NCBI GenBank assembly: GCA_050946535.1
Contig: JBMNUZ010000015.1
Coordinates: 1 to 40,428 of the forward strand
Reading direction: 5' to 3'
Source of the DNA: RUG708 sp050946535
GTDB taxonomy: Bacteria; Bacillota; Clostridia; Peptostreptococcales; Anaerovoracaceae
Length of the DNA: 40,428 bases
In this document: piece by piece, positions 17,058-25,988 of the stretch
Layout: every line of letters starts with the position of its first letter
How positions within the stretch are numbered: position 1 is the first letter of the stretch
Made by a program: the position numbers and the translations under genes
The notes under the pieces: model-generated
Database searches by the model: none
The model's input: only the letters and a program-made list of their open reading frames with translations
What the model was told of the DNA's origin: nothing

Positions 17058-17630
17058 TTACTTAGCACCTCCCAGAGACTGATAAGCATCGAGAGCTTCA
17101 TTTACGCACTGATAAATGGCGTTCGAGGTGACGGTGGCTCCCGTAACCTGGTCTATATTGCTGTCGTTTCTAATATTTGAAGCTTTATCCGTTTCGGATA
17201 CGCCCTTGTACTGCTCGCTGAGGTATGAAGAATCCATAGCCTTCGTGCCGACTCCAGGAGTATCGTCGTGGTCTGTGACCTTGACGCCTGTTATCGTGCC
17301 TTCGCTGTCCATACCGACCATTACCGTAATGGTGCCTCCGAAACTTTTATACTGGCATGTCGCCACCTCGCCAGCGCCGTTGTCGGCAACGTAATATTCG
17401 GTGACTCCTTCCGGAAGATCGCCGTCAACTTCGGTAAATTTGTCTGCGTCCGGCAGGACCTCCATTCGTGCAGCGTCCGCCGTAGCCTTGTTGATCTGGT
17501 CAATCTTAGGCTTTGTGACCTGATAAGTGATCGAAAGAGCTGCTGAAATGACCAGACAGATGATCAGGAGAACGACCGTAGGACCGGCCATCGTATCCTT
17601 GAAAGGAACTTTCTTCTTTGAATCCTCCAT
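17058..17630 (-). CDS. rnfG: Rnf complex subunit RnfG (covalent FMN)
   Basis: 190-residue subunit with one N-terminal transmembrane helix (about 17-38) and an extracytoplasmic FMN-binding domain. The motif VTGATVTSNA near residue 160 contains the threonine that carries covalently bound FMN in this family. It overlaps the rnfD stop by one base (TAATG). Confidence 0.95.
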   Translation of the reverse strand: MEDSKKKVPFKDTMAGPTVVLLIICLVISAALSITYQVTKPKIDQINKATADAARMEVLPDADKFTEVDGDLPEGVTEYYVADNGAGEVATCQYKSFGGTITVMVGMDSEGTITGVKVTDHDDTPGVGTKAMDSSYLSEQYKGVSETDKASNIRNDSNIDQVTGATVTSNAIYQCVNEALDAYQSLGGAK

Positions 17631-18643
17631 TAATTAGCACCTTCTTTCGCCGCTTCCTTCGCTGCTTTTTTTCTTTCCTTCGCAGGATTGCCGTAGAGCC
17701 TCTTCTCAAAGAACGTGTCGATGAGCGGAGTGAGCAGGTTCATGATCAGGATCGAGAAAGATACGCCTTCAGGGTACGATCCGAACAGACGGATGAGCAT
17801 CGTTATGCATCCGCAGCCGATACCGAAGACTATCTTTCCGCCGACTGTCGTCGGAGTAGTTGCGTAATCTGTAGCCATGAAGAACGCACCGAGCATCGCG
17901 CCGCCTGCGCACATCTGCCAGATCGGATCTGCTCCGGCGCAAAGCGAGAGAACAGCGATCGTTCCGAGGAACGCTATCGGTGTCGCCGGTGAGATTATCC
18001 TCATGAATATTAGGAAAAGTCCGCCGATCAGGAGTGCGAGCGCACAAACTTCACCCATCGATCCGCCCGTAGTTCCGAGGAACATCTGCAGATCGGAGAA
18101 TGTAGACTGTGCTTCTTCTGCGCCGCTGAGGTTGAATACTCCGAGAGGAGTGGCACTCGTTACGGCGTCGGAAGCGAAGAGAACTTTGCTCTTTGACGGA
18201 TCGGCCCATGTGCTCATCTGTGAAGAGAACGAGATGAAGAGTACGATACGGGCTGTGATCGCAGGGTTCGCAAAGTTCTGGCCGAGTCCGCCGAACAGCT
18301 GCTTTACGACGATGATAGCTACCGCGCAGCCGATGATGGCCATCCAGTAAGGGAATGTTACAGGAAGGTTCATGGCGAGCAGCAGACCAGTGACGCAGGC
18401 ACTGAGATCGTATATCGTACTCGGTTTATGCAAGATTTTTTCAAAAAGCCATTCGAAGAAAACCGATGAAGCGATGCAGACTGCAGCGAGTATTAGCGCT
18501 CTTGCTCCGAATATGACTGTAGAAGCGATGAGCGCCGGCATGAGCGCGATCAGCACGCAGAGCATGATGCGCTGCGTATTCATCGGCGTCTTTATATGAG
18601 GGTTAGGCGTTACCAGCAGGCCGCCGTTCTTACTTTCTATCAT
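17630..18643 (-). CDS. rnfD: Rnf complex membrane subunit RnfD (covalent FMN)
   Basis: 337-residue polytopic membrane subunit of the NQR2/RnfD family. DAVTSATPLGVF is the covalent FMN attachment segment, with the threonine of SAT as the expected site. It is thought to form part of the ion path across the membrane together with RnfG. A basic, lysine/alanine-rich C-terminal tail (residues about 318-337) is present. AGGAGG lies within the end of rnfC. Confidence 0.95.
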   Translation of the reverse strand: MIESKNGGLLVTPNPHIKTPMNTQRIMLCVLIALMPALIASTVIFGARALILAAVCIASSVFFEWLFEKILHKPSTIYDLSACVTGLLLAMNLPVTFPYWMAIIGCAVAIIVVKQLFGGLGQNFANPAITARIVLFISFSSQMSTWADPSKSKVLFASDAVTSATPLGVFNLSGAEEAQSTFSDLQMFLGTTGGSMGEVCALALLIGGLFLIFMRIISPATPIAFLGTIAVLSLCAGADPIWQMCAGGAMLGAFFMATDYATTPTTVGGKIVFGIGCGCITMLIRLFGSYPEGVSFSILIMNLLTPLIDTFFEKRLYGNPAKERKKAAKEAAKEGAN

Positions 18644-18644
18644 T

Positions 18645-19952
18645 TTACAGGCCAGCCTCCTTTACCATTGTTTTAGCAAGAGTATTGAGGAAGGCAAGAG
18701 GCTTGCGCGCAGGACATACGTATGAGCAGCTGCCGCAGTTCATGCATTCCATAACCTTGATGTCTTTGAGGCGCTGGGCGTCTCCCTTTTTATAAGCTTT
18801 TGCGTATTCCTTAGGCATGAGGCCGAAAGGACATGCTCTGTGGCATCTTCCGCAGTTGATGCACGGAGTAGGGTCGATATCCCACGACTGGGTTTCGTCG
18901 AAGAAGAGCACTGCGCCGGTGTTCTTTACGGTGACGCTTCCGTCGCTGCTCTGGGCCTTGCCCATCATAGGGCCGCCTGCGATGATCTTTCTCGGTTTGG
19001 CCTTGTATCCGCCTGCGAAATCTATGATGTCGCAGTATCTCGTGCCGATCGGAATTATGTAGTTGCCCGGCTTCGTGACCGCGTTGCCGGCGATCGTCAC
19101 ATTGCGCTTTACCATCGGCATGCCTGTCCTGAAATAGCTGCCGATCACCATGACGGTGGTGACGTTTGAAAGTATGCATCCTACCGAAGCCGGAAGCTCA
19201 CCTGCGTTCAGTGTCTTTCCGGTAACCTCGTGGACGAGGACTCTTTCAGCGCCCTGCGGATACGTGCTCCTGAGTTCCTTTACCTGACATTCAGGAATGT
19301 CTGAAACCGCCGCGCGGATCTTTTCGATCGCATCAGGCTTGTTGTTCTCGATAGCGATGTACACGTGGCTGATTCCGAGATATTTGATTATAAGTTTTAT
19401 GCCTTCCACGATGTCGTCTGTGCGTTCGAGCATGTTTCTGTGGTCGGACGTTATGAACGGCTCGCATTCCGCGCCGTTGACGATAAAGGTGTCAACCTCG
19501 TCCAGATTTGCGGGATTGAACTTTACGGACGTAGGGAATGACGCACCGCCCAGCCCTACGACTCCGCTTGCTCTTACCGCTTTGATGAAGTCGTCTTTGT
19601 TTTCGCATACAGGAGGCTCGAGGCCTTCGGCTTCCTCCTGCTTTCCGTCGGAAGCGATGACTACAAAGGTGTCCATGCCTCCGAGTGCGCTTCTGTCTGT
19701 CTCTATTGCAGTGACGTCACCGGAAACGCTTGAATAAATTGGCGCGCTTACTGGAGCGTCAACGTCTCCGATGAGCTGTCCGACGAGGACATGGTCGCCT
19801 TTTTTTACAAGAGGCTGGCATGGCTTGCCGATGTGCTGCGACATAGAGATATAGACCTTTTCAGGGACGGGCATCTCGATGGACTCGAAAGATGCCGTAT
19901 CCTTGTGATGAGGCACATGGATGCTTTTCAGGTGCCTTGAGAATGAGCTCAT
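18645..19952 (-). CDS. rnfC: Rnf complex subunit RnfC (NADH/FMN and Fe-S)
   Basis: 435-residue peripheral subunit that reduces NAD. GVVGLGGASFPTSVKF matches the glycine-rich NADH/FMN binding region shared with NuoF. Two 4Fe-4S motifs are at C364 (CINCGRCHRACP) and C403 (CMNCGSCSYVCP). It is the first gene of the operon. Its ATG is preceded by GGAGATG, and a sigma-A promoter lies about 140 bp upstream. Confidence 0.96.
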   Translation of the reverse strand: MSSFSRHLKSIHVPHHKDTASFESIEMPVPEKVYISMSQHIGKPCQPLVKKGDHVLVGQLIGDVDAPVSAPIYSSVSGDVTAIETDRSALGGMDTFVVIASDGKQEEAEGLEPPVCENKDDFIKAVRASGVVGLGGASFPTSVKFNPANLDEVDTFIVNGAECEPFITSDHRNMLERTDDIVEGIKLIIKYLGISHVYIAIENNKPDAIEKIRAAVSDIPECQVKELRSTYPQGAERVLVHEVTGKTLNAGELPASVGCILSNVTTVMVIGSYFRTGMPMVKRNVTIAGNAVTKPGNYIIPIGTRYCDIIDFAGGYKAKPRKIIAGGPMMGKAQSSDGSVTVKNTGAVLFFDETQSWDIDPTPCINCGRCHRACPFGLMPKEYAKAYKKGDAQRLKDIKVMECMNCGSCSYVCPARKPLAFLNTLAKTMVKEAGL

Positions 19953-20084
19953 AGTCTTTCATCTCCATTGTTCTCTTTTCCTGTTTAAGATTATCGGCAT
20001 ACATTTTATGTTGATAAATGAAAAAACAGGATCCCGATAATAGTTACAAATAATTGCAGTAAAGCTGAAAAAATAACATTCAGT

Positions 20085-20196
20085 ATCGATAAAGTATACC
20101 CTATTAAAGCGGTAAAATCAATAATGGCGGGCTTGAAAGTATTTTTGTATACTAACTAAAATGACAAATATTTATCATAAAAAATCGATAAAGTAT
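20085..20196. repeat. Two direct copies of ATCGATAAAGTAT upstream of rnfC
   Basis: An identical 13-mer lies at 20085-20097 and 20184-20196. The first copy overlaps the -10 element of the rnf promoter, as expected for an operator, but no regulator family can be assigned. Confidence 0.55.
20093..20121 (-). promoter_or_regulatory. rnfC: Sigma-A promoter of rnfCDGEAB
   Basis: On the minus strand, TTGATT (20121-20116) and TATACT (20098-20093) are separated by exactly 17 bp. The transcript would have a leader of about 135 nt before the rnfC ATG. Confidence 0.7.
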
Positions 20197-20403
20197 TTTA
20201 CTGTTTTTTGAATTAAAAAAATTATTATAGCCTTCTTCCGCGGACACCCGGACGGCGGAGCGATGCAGACAAGTCAAAATCGGTATGCGGCGTCGTTTTT
20301 ATTGCTTTATGAATAAACTGATGTTAGAATATCACATAAAAGTTTTCTGCATTTCTTTATTTTTTCTATTATCAATTATTTTCCTGCAGAAAATTTAACA
20401 TTA

Positions 20404-20432
20404 TTGACATCCATAAAATGAAAAAAGAAAAT
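20404..20432 (+). promoter_or_regulatory. Candidate promoter of the acyl-CoA synthetase gene
   Basis: A perfect TTGACA (20404-20409) is followed after 17 bp by GAAAAT (20427-20432), a four-of-six match to the -10 consensus. The ATG is about 84 bp downstream. Confidence 0.45.
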
Positions 20433-20515
20433 GTTTTTTAAACGGCTGGACGGCTTTCATCTGCACATCCGGCTGTTTCTGACGATCGATCGCAGAAAAG
20501 GAGTATTTCAGGATT

Positions 20516-22261
20516 ATGGCAAGCAACAAGAAGTATAAAAACGCTTATTATCCGATAAGGACAGTAACCGATCTGAAGGATATGATAAATTCTTCAGCCA
20601 GACTTTTTGGTGACAGCCCGGCATATCTCATAAAAAACGTTCCGGGAGGCAAATATGTACCCAAGAGCTACAATCAGCTCAAGGACGACATCGATGCGTT
20701 CGGAACCGCACTTATATCTATGGGTCTCAAAGGAAAGCACATAGCCGTTATAGGCGAGACACGCTACGAGTGGATGGTTGCGGATCTCGGCATCGCAAAC
20801 GGTGTCGGCGTGACCGTTCCTCTCGACAGAGAGCTGCCTGAGTCAGAACTTACAAATCTCGCACAGAGAGCGCATCTCAGCGCAATCGTATATTCGGCGA
20901 AGGTGGAGAAGAGGCTGTTCAAGGCACTCGAAAACGTGGAAGGGCTTGAGTACAGAATCAGCATGGACGCCGAATCGAGCGGCGACGGAATCATCTCGAT
21001 GAAAGAGCTGATCAAAAAGGGCCGCAGTCTCATAAAAGCGGGCAACACGCAGTACCTGGACGCAAAGATAGATCCTGACGCGATGAGCATTCTGCTCTAC
21101 ACTTCAGGAACTACCGGCCTCGCAAAGGGCGTAATGCTCACTCACAAAAATATCGTCTCGGAGGTCATGAACATGTCGATGTACGTTCATGTAAGGCGCG
21201 ACGACATTTCGCTGTCTGTTCTTCCAATACACCATACGTACGAATTTACATGCAACCACATGACGGTTCTCTTCCAGGGCGGCATACTCGCTATCTGCGA
21301 AGGTCTCAAGCATATCGTCACGAACATGAACGAATGCCATGCCACGATCATGCTCGGAGTTCCTCAGATTTTCGAGGTAATGCACAATAAAATAATGAAA
21401 CAGGCTGAAAAGGCCGGAAAAGCCGAGAAGCTCAAAAAGGGCATGCAGATCGCTAAAACTTTGTCCAAATTCAATATTAACGTTCAGAAGAGGATGTTCA
21501 AGGACGTTCACAATGCTTTCGGCGGGCGCATGAGGATGTTCATCAACGGAGCTGCGGCTCTCGATCCGGATATTATAGACGATTTCAATATCATGGGAAT
21601 AAACACGTTCCAGGGATACGGACTTACGGAGAACAGCCCGATCGTAGCCGTTTTCAGGGACAGATATCACCACGGTTCATCGGTCGGTCCTGCCATGCCT
21701 AACACGGAGATAAGGATTATCGATCCTGACGAGGACGGCATCGGCGAGGTAGCGGCAAAGGACGATTCGGTAATGCTCGGTTATTACGAGGATCCGGAAG
21801 CGACCGCAGAGGTCCTGAAGGACGGATGGCTCTACACGGGCGACTACGGATATATTGACGACGAGAACTTCCTTCACATCACCGGAAGAAAGAAGAATGT
21901 AATCGTTACCAAGAACGGCAAAAATATCTTCCCTGAGGAAGTCGAATACTACCTCATGAAGAACAAGTACATCAGCGAGGTAATCGTCACGGGTGAACCT
22001 GACGAAAAGACAGGCAACCTGCTGGTAACGGCGCACATCGTGCCTGATCAAGAGGCTCTTGAAGATGATCAGGTGGATATGAGAGAAGAGGAGCTCAGAA
22101 AATTCTTCAAGAAGCAGATAGACGACGTCAACGACCAGATGTCCTCGTACAAGAGAGTAAAAAGATTTGAAATCAGAAAAGAGGAATTTGAAAAGACGAG
22201 TACGAGAAAAATCAAGAGATTCGGAAAAAATATCGGCGAATCCGAAGCTAAAGGTAAATAA
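20516..22261 (+). CDS. AMP-forming long-chain acyl-CoA synthetase family protein
   Basis: 581-residue adenylate-forming enzyme that most likely activates a fatty or other carboxylic acid with ATP and CoA. The P-loop-like motif YTSGTTGLAKGVMLTHKN is near residue 195, GYGLTENSP near 368, WLYTGDYGYID near 440, and GRKKNVIVTKNGKNIFPEE in the hinge region. No signal peptide; cytoplasmic or membrane-associated. Substrate cannot be read from the sequence, and FadD-like is the closest label. It is monocistronic, divergent from rnf, with AAAAGGAG 12 bp before the ATG. A perfect palindrome GATTCCGGAATC lies 30 bp after the stop without a T-run. Confidence 0.88.
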   Translation: MASNKKYKNAYYPIRTVTDLKDMINSSARLFGDSPAYLIKNVPGGKYVPKSYNQLKDDIDAFGTALISMGLKGKHIAVIGETRYEWMVADLGIANGVGVTVPLDRELPESELTNLAQRAHLSAIVYSAKVEKRLFKALENVEGLEYRISMDAESSGDGIISMKELIKKGRSLIKAGNTQYLDAKIDPDAMSILLYTSGTTGLAKGVMLTHKNIVSEVMNMSMYVHVRRDDISLSVLPIHHTYEFTCNHMTVLFQGGILAICEGLKHIVTNMNECHATIMLGVPQIFEVMHNKIMKQAEKAGKAEKLKKGMQIAKTLSKFNINVQKRMFKDVHNAFGGRMRMFINGAAALDPDIIDDFNIMGINTFQGYGLTENSPIVAVFRDRYHHGSSVGPAMPNTEIRIIDPDEDGIGEVAAKDDSVMLGYYEDPEATAEVLKDGWLYTGDYGYIDDENFLHITGRKKNVIVTKNGKNIFPEEVEYYLMKNKYISEVIVTGEPDEKTGNLLVTAHIVPDQEALEDDQVDMREEELRKFFKKQIDDVNDQMSSYKRVKRFEIRKEEFEKTSTRKIKRFGKNIGESEAKGK

Positions 22262-22363
22262 TTTCGTATTTTGCGCAATGCAAGCGAATTGATTCCGGAA
22301 TCTACAGGTTTATGCCATTAAAGCGTTAAATTGATATTACATCTTTATCGCAATCAGAACAAA

Positions 22364-22372
22364 TGGTATAAT
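22364..22372 (+). promoter_or_regulatory. Extended -10 promoter of the amino-acid ABC transporter operon
   Basis: TGGTATAAT (22364-22372) is a perfect extended -10 element. The -35 region (TTTATC at 17-bp spacing) is poor, as usual for extended -10 promoters. Confidence 0.65.
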
Positions 22373-22392
22373 TTATTTATTATTATTTGCTG

Positions 22393-22408
22393 GCGGCACT
22401 GCTGCCGC
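22393..22408 (+). promoter_or_regulatory. Leader hairpin before the lipoprotein gene
   Basis: GCGGCA (22393-22398) pairs with TGCCGC (22403-22408) around the loop CTGC, 22 bp before the ribosome binding site. The flanks GGCGGCAC and TGCCGCTG match those of the hairpin in the leader at 8048-8069. Confidence 0.45.
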
Positions 22409-22441
22409 TGTTGTTATTGTAATTGTTTTGGAGAGGTTATT

Positions 22442-23350
22442 ATGATTAGCAAGAAAAAGATCGCTGCCGTAATCATGGCAGTGCTTATGGTCGGTGCGCT
22501 CTTCGCAGGATGCGGCTCATCGTCTGGGTCGGGCGGATCGGCTGATTCGTCTGCGGCATCGGCTTCAGAAGACGAAAATTCGGTTCTCAACACAAAGGTT
22601 CTCAGAGTCGGCATGGAATGCGGCTACGCTCCGTACAACTGGACTCAGAGCGATGATTCCAACGGAGCTGTCCAGATCCATGGAACGAGCGACTACGCCT
22701 ATGGATACGATGTAATGATGGCGAAAACGCTTGCGGAAGATCTCGGATATACTGTAGACGTCTACAAGATCGACTGGGATTCGCTTCCTGTAGCTCTTCA
22801 GTCGGGAAAGATCGACTGCGTTATCGCGGGCCAGTCGATTACGAAAGAGAGAGAAAAGACCGTAGACTTCACAGATCCGTATTACTACGCTACTGTAGTA
22901 GGCCTCGTGAAGAGCGATTCGGAGTATGCGAACGCAACGGGTCTTTCAGACCTCAAGGGCGTAACGGCGTCATCGCAGATCAACACTATATGGTATGATA
23001 AGATGCTTCCGCAGATCGAAGACGTAAACCTCAAGCCGGCGTTCGAATCCGTACCTAACATGCTCGTGGCACTCGAATCGGGATCTATCGACTTCGTCTG
23101 CACCGACAGGCCTACGGCGATGGCTGCGTGCGTATCATATCCTGATATGAAGATGCTTGAATTCTCAGACGATGACAATTTCAAGACTTCAAGCGAAGAC
23201 ATCAACATCGGAATCTCAGTCAAGAAGGGCAACACAGAGCTCGTAGACCAGCTCAACAGCGCGCTTTCGAAGCTCACTGAAGACGATTTCAACACAATGA
23301 TGGAAGAGGCCATCAGCGTTCAGCCGCTCTCGACGACAGATGATAATTAA
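22442..23350 (+). CDS. Amino-acid ABC transporter substrate-binding lipoprotein
   Basis: 302-residue extracellular solute-binding protein of the polar amino acid family (SBP_bac_3). A lipoprotein signal peptide is evident: MISKKK, a hydrophobic run, then lipobox LFAGC with Cys 23, and a serine/glycine-rich spacer. Family segments include LRVGMECGYAPYNW near the mature start, YGYDVMMAKTLAEDLG, VIAGQSITKEREKTVDFTDPYY and a C-terminal ELVDQLNSALSKL. The start is the ATG at 22442 with GGAGAGG five bases upstream; upstream in-frame codons would spoil the signal peptide. The permease and ATPase follow. The ligand cannot be read. Confidence 0.92.
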   Translation: MISKKKIAAVIMAVLMVGALFAGCGSSSGSGGSADSSAASASEDENSVLNTKVLRVGMECGYAPYNWTQSDDSNGAVQIHGTSDYAYGYDVMMAKTLAEDLGYTVDVYKIDWDSLPVALQSGKIDCVIAGQSITKEREKTVDFTDPYYYATVVGLVKSDSEYANATGLSDLKGVTASSQINTIWYDKMLPQIEDVNLKPAFESVPNMLVALESGSIDFVCTDRPTAMAACVSYPDMKMLEFSDDDNFKTSSEDINIGISVKKGNTELVDQLNSALSKLTEDDFNTMMEEAISVQPLSTTDDN

Positions 23351-23397
23351 CAAATCTGATTGTCATCAAATATGGCAGTCTGTATTAATACGTTAGT

Positions 23398-23426
23398 AAA
23401 AAGGCAGTACTTGCTACTGCCTTTTT
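23398..23426 (+). terminator. Intercistronic terminator/attenuator between binding protein and permease
   Basis: Perfect 12-bp stem AAAAAGGCAGTA (23398-23409) with TACTGCCTTTTT (23415-23426). It lies between the lipoprotein gene and the two membrane-complex genes. Partial termination here would give more binding protein than permease, a common arrangement in such operons. Confidence 0.85.
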
Positions 23427-23454
23427 AGATGTACAGAAATGAAAGGAGTAATCA

Positions 23455-24255
23455 ATGCCAGCTTCGTTTTGGGGCAGAGTGACATTTCTGCTTCAGGAAT
23501 ACTGGAAATCGTACCTCGAGGGTGCAGGCACGACTCTGCTGATTGCGCTGGTAGCAACATTTATCGGTGTGCTTATCGGTCTGCTGGTCGGCATCATCAT
23601 GACCATTCCGGTAGAAAAGAATGACAATCCTGTGAAAAAGGGAGTCCTGAAGGTAGTGAAAGCTATCCTGTTCATATACATTGAACTGTTCAGGGGAACA
23701 CCTATGATGGTTCAGGCCATGTTCATTTTCTACGGAGCCCTCCAGTACATGAACATCAACATGAATATGTGGTTCGCCGCTTTCTTCATCGTGTCGATCA
23801 ACACAGGTGCCTACATGGCTGAAACAGTCAGAGGCGGAATACTTTCGATTGATCCGGGACAGACGGAAGGCGCGAAGGCGATAGGAATGACTCATTTCCA
23901 GACGATGAATTACATAATAATGCCTCAGGCGCTCAGAAACATCATGCCTCAGATCGGTAATAACCTCATCATCAATATAAAAGATACGTCTGTTCTGAGT
24001 GTAATCTCGGTAACAGAGCTGTTCTTCGTCGGAAAGTCGGTGGCAGGCGTTTACTACACCACATTCGAGTCTTTCTTCATCGTAAGTATCATGTACCTGA
24101 TCATGACGGTAACATGTGCGCGCATACTCCGCCATATGGAGAGAAAAATGGACGGAGCGGAGAACTACGACCTCGCAACGGAAGATACGCTCGCTCATAC
24201 CAGCGGCATGACGGGATATATCGAGAAGAAAAAGGACGGGGAGGTGTACAGATAA
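23455..24255 (+). CDS. Amino-acid ABC transporter permease
   Basis: 266-residue permease of the HisM/GlnP family. It has about five transmembrane helices, starting with GAGTTLLIALVATFIGVLIGLLVG. The coupling-helix (EAA-type) loop reads GQTEGAKAIGMTHFQTMNYIIMPQALRNIMP, and LFRGTPMMVQ precedes it. The final 45 residues are a hydrophilic cytoplasmic tail. AAAGGAG is seven bases before the ATG. The ATPase gene follows after one base. Confidence 0.93.
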   Translation: MPASFWGRVTFLLQEYWKSYLEGAGTTLLIALVATFIGVLIGLLVGIIMTIPVEKNDNPVKKGVLKVVKAILFIYIELFRGTPMMVQAMFIFYGALQYMNINMNMWFAAFFIVSINTGAYMAETVRGGILSIDPGQTEGAKAIGMTHFQTMNYIIMPQALRNIMPQIGNNLIINIKDTSVLSVISVTELFFVGKSVAGVYYTTFESFFIVSIMYLIMTVTCARILRHMERKMDGAENYDLATEDTLAHTSGMTGYIEKKKDGEVYR

Positions 24256-24256
24256 T

Positions 24257-25036
24257 ATGGCTGGCAACGCGGAAAAAAGAGATGCAGCCGTATCTGCGTC
24301 GGATCCTATCATCAGAATCGAGCATCTGAGCAAGAGCTTCGGCTCTCACGAAGTCCTCAAAGACATAAATTTCAACGTCAACAGAAGCGACGTGACGTGC
24401 GTCATCGGATCGTCGGGTTCCGGAAAATCGACGCTGCTCCGGTGTATCAATCTCCTCGAGGAGGCGACCTCCGGGCATATCTACTTCAACAATACGGATA
24501 TCATGTCTCCGGAGAACAACGTTCACAATTACAGAGCCAAGGTCGGCATGGTCTTTCAGCACTTCAATCTGTTCAACAACATGACCGTGCTTGAGAACTG
24601 CACAGTAGGAGTGAGGAAGGTCCTCAAGAAAAACGAAAAATACGCGAATGAGATCGCGGAAAAGTTCCTCGAAAAAGTCGGAATGATTCCTTACATCAAT
24701 GCGAAGCCTTCGCAGCTTTCGGGCGGCCAGGCGCAGCGTGTTGCCATAGCCAGAGCTCTCGCAATGGAGCCAGAGGTCCTGCTTTTCGACGAGCCTACTT
24801 CGGCGCTCGACCCGGAGATGGTCGGCGAAGTTCTCGATGTAATGAGAGCGCTCGCGCATGAAGGCCTGACGATGATCATCGTGACTCACGAGATGGCGTT
24901 TGCCAGAGACGTGTCGTCGAAGGTCGTATTCATGGACGAGGGAATAATCGCGGAGGAAGGTACTCCGGACGTCATATTCAACAATCCTGAGAACCCGAGA
25001 ACGAAGGAATTCCTTTCGCGCTTCATGAACAGATAA
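24257..25036 (+). CDS. Amino-acid ABC transporter ATP-binding protein (GlnQ-type)
   Basis: 259-residue ABC ATPase that energises the preceding permease. Walker A is GSSGSGKST, the Q-loop is VFQHFNLFNNMTVLEN, the signature is LSGGQAQRVAIARAL, Walker B is VLLFDEPTSALDP, and the switch histidine is in VTHEMAFARDV. A 24-residue N-terminal extension precedes the core. The GGGGAGGTG site lies inside the end of the permease gene. Closest to GlnQ/ArtM-type ATPases of polar amino acid importers. Confidence 0.94.
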   Translation: MAGNAEKRDAAVSASDPIIRIEHLSKSFGSHEVLKDINFNVNRSDVTCVIGSSGSGKSTLLRCINLLEEATSGHIYFNNTDIMSPENNVHNYRAKVGMVFQHFNLFNNMTVLENCTVGVRKVLKKNEKYANEIAEKFLEKVGMIPYINAKPSQLSGGQAQRVAIARALAMEPEVLLFDEPTSALDPEMVGEVLDVMRALAHEGLTMIIVTHEMAFARDVSSKVVFMDEGIIAEEGTPDVIFNNPENPRTKEFLSRFMNR

Positions 25037-25050
25037 ACGGAATGATCCAG

Positions 25051-25097
25051 AAAGCGTTTCCAGACGGAGTCAGACGTCCGCCGCGGAAACGCTTTTT
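25051..25097 (+). terminator. Rho-independent terminator of the ABC transporter operon
   Basis: Eleven-bp stem AAAGCGTTTCC (25051-25061) with GGAAACGCTTT (25085-25095) and a T-run. A second hairpin, CGCCGTT (25107-25113) with AACGGCG (25128-25134) followed by GTTTTCTT, comes just after it, so this is a double terminator. Confidence 0.88.
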
Positions 25098-25212
25098 CGC
25101 TGTATTCGCCGTTGTACTTCTTTACAGAACGGCGGTTTTCTTATATCATTCAAATGGTGGAAAATTGACTGATCACAGATTTATTCCATGATTCAGGTAC
25201 GAGAGGTAAAAA

Positions 25213-25956
25213 ATGGTATCAGAAGATTTGCTGAAAGAACTCGACATAGAAAGCGCAGACGATTTTCATTACTTTGAACAGTTTGCGGCTCTGATGGAGA
25301 CGCCGGAGGAAATCGACTACGATACGTTCGCGGAGCTCATACTCATGCCCGGTCCCGATTCGCTGACAGAAATGGTAAATTCGTTCTTCGAGGACCTCAT
25401 CAAAGGTGTCCCTGACGACAATACCGCGCTGTACAGTGCCATCCAGACTTACAAGGATGTTCTGTCGACGCTGGCGGAGAACATGGGAGAGATAAGCGTC
25501 GGTTATTTCACCGATGAAATGTTCAGATTCAGGGAGTGGTTCCGCGAGCCCGGAATCGTAGTCTGCACGCCTGAGGACGGTGAGAGCGGCGTCAGGAGGG
25601 TAAGCCCGTGCGAGGCATTCATGCTTTACAGGGAGGAGAAGCTTTCCGGCACAAAATACGATTACGATTTTTCGGAAGCTATGCCCGGGGAGCCGGACGA
25701 GTACACCATGTCCATAGTGGACGAATACCGTGACGACTATCGCGACTACGACTACGACTACGATTACGGAGAGGATGGTCTCGACGAACTTCCGGACGAG
25801 CTTCCGGAGGACTTCGATATCGAACACTACGTGCCGGGCGAAACGGATCTGAGCGAATACGAGAGTTTCGATCCGTATAAGGACGGATTCATCGACAGGG
25901 ACAATCCTGTCATCGACGGCGAAAATTACAATGATGACTACGACGATGAATTCTGA
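25213..25956 (+). CDS. Acidic protein of unknown function
   Basis: 247-residue protein that I do not recognise. Residues 1-150 look globular and mostly helical (ELLKELDIESADDFHYFEQ; SVGYFTDEMFRFREWFREPG). From about residue 165 it becomes a very acidic Asp/Tyr-rich tail with a run of alternating D and Y (near residues 179-186). No signal peptide, transmembrane helix or Cys-based motif. GAGAGG precedes the ATG. It lies 32 bp before the DUF975 membrane protein and is probably co-transcribed, so it may be a cytoplasmic partner of that protein, but that is conjecture. Confidence 0.7.
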   Translation: MVSEDLLKELDIESADDFHYFEQFAALMETPEEIDYDTFAELILMPGPDSLTEMVNSFFEDLIKGVPDDNTALYSAIQTYKDVLSTLAENMGEISVGYFTDEMFRFREWFREPGIVVCTPEDGESGVRRVSPCEAFMLYREEKLSGTKYDYDFSEAMPGEPDEYTMSIVDEYRDDYRDYDYDYDYGEDGLDELPDELPEDFDIEHYVPGETDLSEYESFDPYKDGFIDRDNPVIDGENYNDDYDDEF

Positions 25957-25988
25957 TATAAGGGAATATTTAGAAAAGGAGATGACAT

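Larger units (their letters stand above)
19953..20515. other. Divergent AT-rich regulatory region between rnfC and the acyl-CoA synthetase gene
   Basis: 563 bp without a supported gene. It holds the rnf promoter, a candidate promoter for the synthetase gene, two copies of a 13-bp repeat near 20085-20196, and one GC-rich island (20230-20290). I recognise no riboswitch. Confidence 0.7.

Noticed and set aside
22291..22302. Palindrome GATTCCGGAATC as terminator of the acyl-CoA synthetase gene
   Set aside because: No loop and no T-run; a chance palindrome or a binding site is equally possible.
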